Source: Plantago elongata (Eukaryota; Streptophyta; Magnoliopsida; Lamiales; Plantaginaceae). From it: a stretch of 27,854 nucleotides of DNA. Below are positions 21,666 to 27,854 of this stretch, in pieces. Every line of letters starts with the position of its first letter. Within the stretch, counting starts at the first letter, position 1. The position numbers were made by a program, and so were the translations under genes. The stretch spans positions 1-27,854 of the forward strand of contig JAYMSP010001896.1 in assembly GCA_036897095.1 (NCBI GenBank), in the 5' to 3' direction. The notes below the pieces were generated by a model that ran no database searches, was not told where the DNA came from, and worked only from the letters and a program-made list of their open reading frames with translations.

Positions 21666-21690
21666 ATTGGCGCGTAATATTTCGCCAAAA
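21666..21690. promoter_or_regulatory. Paired candidate E2F sites upstream of MET1
   Basis: ATTGGCGC (21666-21673) fits the plant E2F consensus WTTSSCSS exactly. Ten bases on, TTTCGCCAAAA gives an opposed, near-consensus TTTTGGCGAA on the other strand. The pair is about 330 bp before the ATG, in the proximal promoter or leader. MET1 transcription is linked to S phase and to the retinoblastoma/E2F pathway in Arabidopsis, so the position makes sense; binding is not shown. Confidence 0.5.
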
Positions 21691-21844
21691 AAATTGAATC
21701 GAGCGCCTCAAAATCCTCCATAAATCTCAATCGCCCTAACCCTAAATTCTCGCATTTCTCACTCACCTGAAACTCCAGTCTTCTCTCTCGACCATCTCAC
21801 TTCTCTATCGCATTTCTCAATTTTATCGATTTTGATTTTATCTG

Positions 21845-21947
21845 GTAAGCTCGCCATTGTATCGGTTCTGAGTTTGTAGATTTTCATTTGCTGACTTGTT
21901 GAATTTTGAGTAATCAATGACCTTGATTCGATCGTTTCATCTTTCAG
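21845..21947 (+). other. Probable 5' UTR intron of MET1
   Basis: TCTG|GTAAGC at 21845 and CTTTCAG ending at 21947 bound a 103-bp T-rich segment just before the start codon. The flanks are pyrimidine-rich leader-type sequence (CTTCTCTCTCG...). A leader intron is plausible but would need a transcript. Confidence 0.5.
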
Positions 21948-22006
21948 GTTTCTGATTCCGGTGAGTTATTGGGAGAAGGCTCGAAAAAGGAGGATTTAGG
22001 GTGAAA

Positions 22007-25000
22007 ATGGGATCTTCTGCTGCTGTGGATTCGGTGGATCCTGTTGAAGGTAATTCCTGTTCAGTTTTAGTTATGTGTCTAGGAGGTTATTCAAATTTAT
22101 GAATGTATCACATGCGTGTAAAAATTGGTAATCTGATGGTTTGAGGAAACATTGAGTGTGGAATGATGTGTTGTTGAGCTTGTGTTCTGATTGATTGCTC
22201 TAGCTATGATAAGATTTGCTGTTTATTTGATTGTTGATTACCTTCGATTTGTTTCTGTAATTGAATTGTTTTTCGTAACTAATTCAATTTGTGATTGGTT
22301 TTTTTTTTTGGGAATGGGATTTGTAATGAGTTTGATGTAGGAGAATGATGATAGGATCTGCTGTTTATTTGATTTTTTGATCACCTTGATTGGATTTAGT
22401 TATGTAACTGTGTTGTTTGAATGCTGTGAGAGGGTTTGTTTCCGTATGGATTTGTCGGGGCTTTTGTGGAATGCAATTTCTAGTGAGTTTGAGGCAATGT
22501 TGATTTTGATTGACAAGTTTCTTGCTGTAGATATCTTGTATTCTTGTCAGTGAAAGACTAAGACCTTGGTAACTTAAACATAATCCCGAAACAAATTTGA
22601 AGATTAAAGAAATCTATACCATATTCATACTGCTAGTTATTTGCGTTTGTCTGCGTGTGAATTATCCCGACACAGGGTGCACGTTTTTAGATCTTTTGTC
22701 GGGTGACATGTCACCCACGTACATGGTTAGTGAATTTACAATGATGCTTGTTGGGTTTAAATTTAATTTGGAATTAATTCCTTTATTTCAAATTGTTACA
22801 TATTATAAACATGTATTTATGCAAGATTCCATATATTTGTGATCTCAACTGAGTTCTTGCACGTGTAAAGATTAGGTGTCCTAGCTCGAGTGAATACATA
22901 TAGATGGTGCATATGTTTAGAGGTTTCATCTGGAGATTTGTTGCTTTGTCTTGTACAAAAAAAAAAGTTAAGTAATTTATCAATCTGTAAGATTCACCAG
23001 TTAAGCATGAAGTTATGAATGATAATGTTAATTCCTTATGGGGCCAATGCACTCTAAATGCACTTCGTAAGTCTGGTGCTGCCTGATGATTGGTTCATTA
23101 CATTGGTTATTAATACATATCCATTCCTAACATAGTGTTTTCAGAGCAGCAACTGATCTTTATTTTTGTACAGTTGTTACCATAAATAACCAACCAAAAC
23201 ATATCACAAAGTATCATATATCAATTTCGACTGGAACCATTATTGTTTGTAGAATTTCTGGTTTTGACAGTAGTGGAATACATGAGATCTTTTTGTTTTT
23301 TCAGGTGAACTCTTTTGTGTATCCTTTCAAATATATTGCTTCAAATGCTGATTCTTACTTCAAATCTAATTTCCTAGTATTCCATTATTTTATTTTTATG
23401 TTGACTTGCAATCATATTCTGTTATGTTTATTCTATCCACGTTGCACATTAGATTCTTCTGCCAGATTTTCAAACGGAAATCTTTGAACCTCCTTTTAAT
23501 TTCTCTAAAACAGTTTCATGCCTATAACTCTATAAGGACATCTCTCTGATACATAAATCTTATTTCAGTGGACAAGGGTAGAAAGAAAGTAGCTCCTGCA
23601 TCTAAAAAGGATGCTGGATCTGTTAAAAAGCAAAAGAGACCATCTTCCCAGATAATTGATGATCCAATTGTCTCACGAAAAATGCCCAAGCGAGCTGCTG
23701 CTTGCTCAGATTTTAAGGAGAAATCAGTTCGCGCATCCAGCAAGGATTCTGTAATTGAAAATAAAATAGAAAAGACTGTGGAGGAAGAAGCTCTAGCTGT
23801 TCGACTTACTGCCGGGCAGGAGGATGGCCGTCCATGTAGGCGTCTTACAGATTTCATTTTTCACAATTCAGGTGGAGTTGCTCAGCCTTTTGAAATGTCA
23901 GAGGTTGATGACATATTTATTTGTGGTCGCATCTTACCACTCGAGGCAACTGGTGACAAAGAAAAAGATAAAGGAATCCGATGTGAAGGTTTTGGGCGTG
24001 TTGAGGAATGGGCTATATCGGGTTATGAAGATGGATCACCAGTTATATGGATCTCCACTGAGGTTGCTGATTATGATTGTGTAAAGCCTTCTGGAAGCTA
24101 CAAGAAGTTCTATGACCACTTTTATGCCAAGGCCACAGCCTGTATTGAGGTCTATAAGAAGTTGTCAAAATCTTCAGGGGGCAATCCTGATTTAAGTCTT
24201 GAAGAGTTGCTCGCTGGAGTTGTACGGGCGATGAGTGGGATGAAGTGCTTTTCTAGAGGTTTATCAATCCGGGACTTTGTTGTTTCTCAGGGTGATTTCA
24301 TTTATAAGCAGCTTATAGGTTTAGATGAGACATCAAAAACTGAGCAGCTTTTTGTTGAGTCAGCAGTCTTGGCGGCCCTTAGAGATGAAAGTAGCAATTT
24401 CACAGATCTTGCCCAAGCTCAGTCTGCATCCTCAATTGGGGGGATACGGATATGTCCAGATAATGAGAAAGAAACAAAACAAAAGGCATCCTCTGTATCT
24501 TCTCCGTCAGAAGAAGATGAAAATCTGAAATTGGCAAGGCTCTTACAGGAAGAGGAGGATTGGCGTTCAATGAAGCGGAAGAAAACTCAGGGTTCAAGCT
24601 CCTCATCAAGCAAATTCTACATCAAGATCAATGAGGATGAAATTGCAAGTGACTATCCTTTACCTGCCTATTATAAGCCATCAAATGAAGAAACAGATGA
24701 ATACATAATATTTGACAGTGGTGCAGATGTATACAACATTGATGACTTGCCAAGGAGTATGCTACACGACTGGGCTCTGTACAATGAAGATGCTAGGTTG
24801 GTTCCATTGGAGCTCCTTCCATTGAAACCATGTGCAGAAATTGATGTGACAATATTTGGGTCGGGTGTTATGACTGCTGATGATGGATCTGGTTACTTTT
24901 TTGATGGTGATTCTGTTCATTCTTCAAGTGGTTCTGGGGCTTCAGAAGCTGAAGGCATGCCAGTTTTCCTGAGTGCAATTAAGGAGTGGGTAATTGAGTT

Positions 25001-27820
25001 TGGATCCTCAATGGTTTCCATTTCCGTGCGAACTGACATGGCCTGGTATGATTTGATTCTGCCTCACGTTGGATTAGAGTAGACAATCTTATATTTCGAA
25101 TTACATATTTTTTCAAGCATTTGATCTTTCAAGCATATGATTCTGGGCCTCATTCTGTTTTGCGTTGTTATGTTGTCAAAATTTATGATGTATGCCCAAC
25201 ATAATTGTGTTTTATCATTTATATGATTATTAAGTCCTGTACGTACAGCATAAATTTTAAAGTATTATGGATGGCGGATTAACTTTTTTTAAAAATTGGA
25301 TGTAATTTATGCATACTTGTTACCTTGAAGTTACAAGTTTAGAAGTTCTGACATGCACTGCCGTGTTGTTTCTTTACAGGTATAGGCTTGGGAAGCCTTC
25401 AAAGCAGTATGCTCCTTGGTATGAGCAAGTCCTAAAAATAGCAAGGCTTGCAATTAGTATCATCACTTTGTTAAAGGAGCAAAGCCGGGTGGCCAGACTT
25501 TCATTTTCGGATGTAATCAAGAAGGTGTCAGAATTCAGCAAAGATCACCATGCATTTATTTCATCCAATTCTGCTGCGCTGGAACGATATGTGGCGGTGC
25601 ATGGCCAGATTATTCTGCAGCAGTTTTCAGAATATCCCGATGATACTATAAGGAAGTCTGCCTTTGTGTCTGGCTTGATAAGGAAAATGGAAGAGAGACA
25701 CCATACAAAATGGCTGGTGAAGAATAAGAAGATTTTGCAGAGGAATGCTCTTAACTTGAATCCAAGAGCTGCAATTGGGCCTGTTGTGTCTAAACGGAAG
25801 GCTATGCAGGCCACAGCAACGAGGCTAGTTAATAGAATTTGGGGTGAGTACTATTCAAACTACTCACCTGAGGAATCTGGTGAAGGAATCGGTTCTGAAG
25901 TAAAAGATGAAATTGAAGTTGAAGAGCTAGAGGAAAATGAGGATGATGATGCTCCAGAAGAGGAAACAATAACTCCAGAGAAAATTCAGACGCCTGGCTC
26001 AGTTCAAAGGCGAAGTAAGACATGCTCCAGTAGCAATGAAGTAAAGTGGAAGATGGACTCTGTTGGTGAATTACCCACCGGTGAAACTCTATACGGAAGG
26101 GCCATAGTCAATGGAGATGAGATTGCGATTGGGGGGGCTGTTCTAGTGCAAGATGACTTGGATGATTCCCCATCCATCTATTTTGTAGAGTACATGTTTG
26201 AAAAGTTAGATGGAGGTAAACTTTTTCATGGGAGAATGATGCAACGGTCAAGCCAAACTGTGCTTGGAAATGCAGGAAATGAGAGGGAAATATTTTTGAC
26301 AAACGAGTGTATGGATTTTCAACTTGAAGACATCAAACAGTCTGTACCTTTAGATATAAGATCAGTAGCATGGGGCCATCAACATAGAAAAGCTAATGCT
26401 GATGCTGAAAAAACTGACAGAACAAGAGCAGAAGAAAGGAAGAAGAAGGGGTTACCAATTGAGTATTACTGCAAAAGCTTGTATTCACCTGAGAGAGGCG
26501 CCTTCTTTTCCCTACAAATTGGTTCAATGGGTCTTGGATCTGGCTCTTGTCAGGGGTGCAAATTAACAGAGGCTGATCAGGACAGAGAGAAGTTTGTTGT
26601 GGATGAATCAGCAAAAAGTTTTCTATTCGACGGAACGAAATATCACATACATGATTATGTCTACGTCAGCCCATATTACTTTTCCGATGAAAGGGTTTCT
26701 AAATTATTTAAAGGTGGGATAAATGTCGGATTAAAGGCCTATGCTGTATGTGAGGTGCTTGAAATATGCAACCTCAAGCAATCTAAGGAGGCTAGTCCCA
26801 GTTCTGTTGAGGTCAAAGTCAGAAGATTTTTCAGACCAGAAGATGTATCTGTTCAGAAGGCTTACTCTTCAGATATTAGAGAGGTAACATCTAACAAATT
26901 TGGATTTGAAAAAACAAGAGAAATGTAGAACTTCTTAATGTTAGTCTAATTTTAAAGTACTATATCTTCTCAGCAAAGAAGTTTGACTGAGTACTATACT
27001 GCACAAGTAATGCGCCCTTAGTTTGCACAAGTACATTAATGCCCCCTAATATCCTGTTGTAATCTTACCACTTGCTGATATTCTGCTTTATTTCTCAGCT
27101 CTACTATAGCGAGGAAACCCATACTATACCGGTTGATGTTATTGAAGGAAAATGTGAGATTCGGAAAAAGAAGGATCTCAGGCCTCAAGATGTCCCTTCT
27201 GTTTTTGACCATGTTTTCTTCTGTGAGTACTTCTATGATCCTTCCAAGGGATCCATCAAGCAGGTAAGACATTCATACTTGATTAGATCTCTTCATGCTG
27301 TGTTTGGTTCTCTTCTTCTTCATGACAAATCTTCAGGTTGATTGGTTATAACTTCTGTCCATGTCCATTTTTGAATTTGACATTTCATAATGTGACTGGT
27401 TTTTATCCTGTTACTGCAGTTGCCATCTCATATTAAACTAAGGTACTCAGCTGGGCAGCTGGATGATGGCACAGTGTCTAGGAAAAATAAGGGGAAATTC
27501 AAAGAAGGGGAGACAGACTCAGAATTTGGAGATCTGAATGCAGTTTCCCAGCAGAGCCGACTGGCAACATTGGATATATTTGCTGGCTGTGGAGGCTTGT
27601 CCGAAGGACTTGAGCAATCAGGTACGCCCACCTACTTGAAGTCTTTTTGCAAAACTAACATAATTTCACATTCTGTTTTATAATTATGTGACGTCTCTTA
27701 ATTTTCAGGAGTTGCCTCAACAAAATGGGCTATTGAGTATGAAGAGCCTGCTGGAGTTGCGTTCAAACTCAATCATCCTGGGTCCACCGTGTTTGTAAAC
27801 AATTGCAACGTCATCTTGAG
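22007..27820 (+). CDS. MET1: MET1 DNA (cytosine-5) methyltransferase, DNMT1 type (3' end beyond window)
   Basis: Exons: 22007-22049, 23569-25045, 25380-26883, 27099-27263, 27420-27621, 27709-27820, all GT/AG and in phase; about 1,167 codons are present of the family's roughly 1,550. The enzyme copies CG methylation onto the new strand after replication, in the nucleus. Order: a lysine-rich N-terminus (KKQKRP near 33-38), a first replication-foci domain (about 100-240, from [11 protein letters not shown]), a second (about 380-530, with [15 protein letters not shown] and [17 protein letters not shown]), an acidic linker ([10 protein letters not shown]), BAH1 (about 735-870, from [13 protein letters not shown]), BAH2 (about 920-1055, from [11 protein letters not shown]), then catalytic motif [13 protein letters not shown] (SAM binding, from residue 1115). 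The PCQ cysteine motif and the rest of the catalytic domain lie beyond the right edge. The first coding exon holds only 14 codons before a 1.5-kb intron. Everything visible is open, with no lesion. Confidence 0.96.
22050..23568 (+). other. MET1 intron 1 (1,519 bp)
   Basis: Bounded by GAAG|GTAATT and TATTTCAG|TG. It is T-rich and holds no gene. An imperfect direct duplication lies inside: ATGATAAGATTTGCTG at 22206 and ATGATAGGATCTGCTG at 22348, each followed by TTTATTTGATT and related sequence, a spacing of 142 bp. Confidence 0.85.
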
Positions 27821-27854
27821 GTATATATTACTAGCAAATTTGAGACTCCTTTGA

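Noticed and set aside
21419..21766. 115-codon minus-strand open frame overlapping the MET1 promoter and leader
   Set aside because: No family motif, low complexity and a position over the putative E2F sites and MET1 leader; most likely chance.
23522..23857. 111-codon minus-strand frame opposite the MET1 N-terminus
   Set aside because: Antisense shadow of an exon with clear MET1 sequence; no motif of its own.
24400..24609. Minus-strand frame within the MET1 second exon
   Set aside because: Antisense shadow only.
1..27854. tRNA, rRNA, CRISPR or bacterial-type operon structures
   Set aside because: No tRNA box A/B pair, no rRNA-like segment and no spaced short repeats were seen; genes are spliced and spaced as in plants.

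Overview
The window is nuclear DNA from a flowering plant, most likely a eudicot and possibly an asterid. It has AT-rich intergenic DNA, short exons split by GT/AG introns, plant-only gene families, and plant-type transposable elements (a Copia element primed by initiator tRNA-Met, a Stowaway-like MITE, a Mutator-like foldback element and a LINE remnant). There is no sign of bacterial or organellar origin.

Layout, left to right. 1-435: intergenic, possibly the 3' end of an unseen upstream gene. About 436-1081: an AT-cored foldback element with long inverted arms, ending about 145 bp before the next start codon. 1227-6135 (+): a nine-exon gene for a 655-residue double-GTPase ribosome-assembly factor of the EngA/Der family with a probable plastid-targeting N-terminus; one intron carries a degenerate Stowaway-like MITE. 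6136-8084: intergenic, with a 51-bp tandem repeat. 8085-10063 (-): a three-exon NAC transcription factor of the LOV1/NAC035 type (321 residues), with a 44-bp perfect AT tandem/palindrome beside its TATA box. 10460-12579: gene-empty. 12580-17794: a complete but dead Ty1/copia retrotransposon on the minus strand, with 273-bp LTRs, a perfect 5-bp target-site duplication, a primer-binding site and a polypurine tract. About 18294-18700 (-): the 3' end of a LINE with its poly(A) tail. 19453-19843 (+): a small two-exon gene for a secreted eight-cysteine defensin-like peptide; neither exon is a long ORF, so it is easily missed. 19900-21640: gene-empty. 22007 to the right edge (+): the maintenance DNA methyltransferase MET1. 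Both replication-foci domains, both BAH domains and catalytic motif I are inside the window; the rest of the catalytic domain lies beyond it.

The genes do not form an operon or an obvious cluster; they are independent nuclear genes for plastid ribosome biogenesis, transcriptional control, a secreted peptide and CG methylation. I found no clearly new multi-gene system. The best leads are the cryptic defensin-like gene, candidate E2F sites upstream of MET1, the palindrome and a possible upstream ORF at the NAC promoter, and the precisely bounded, mutation-riddled Copia element.
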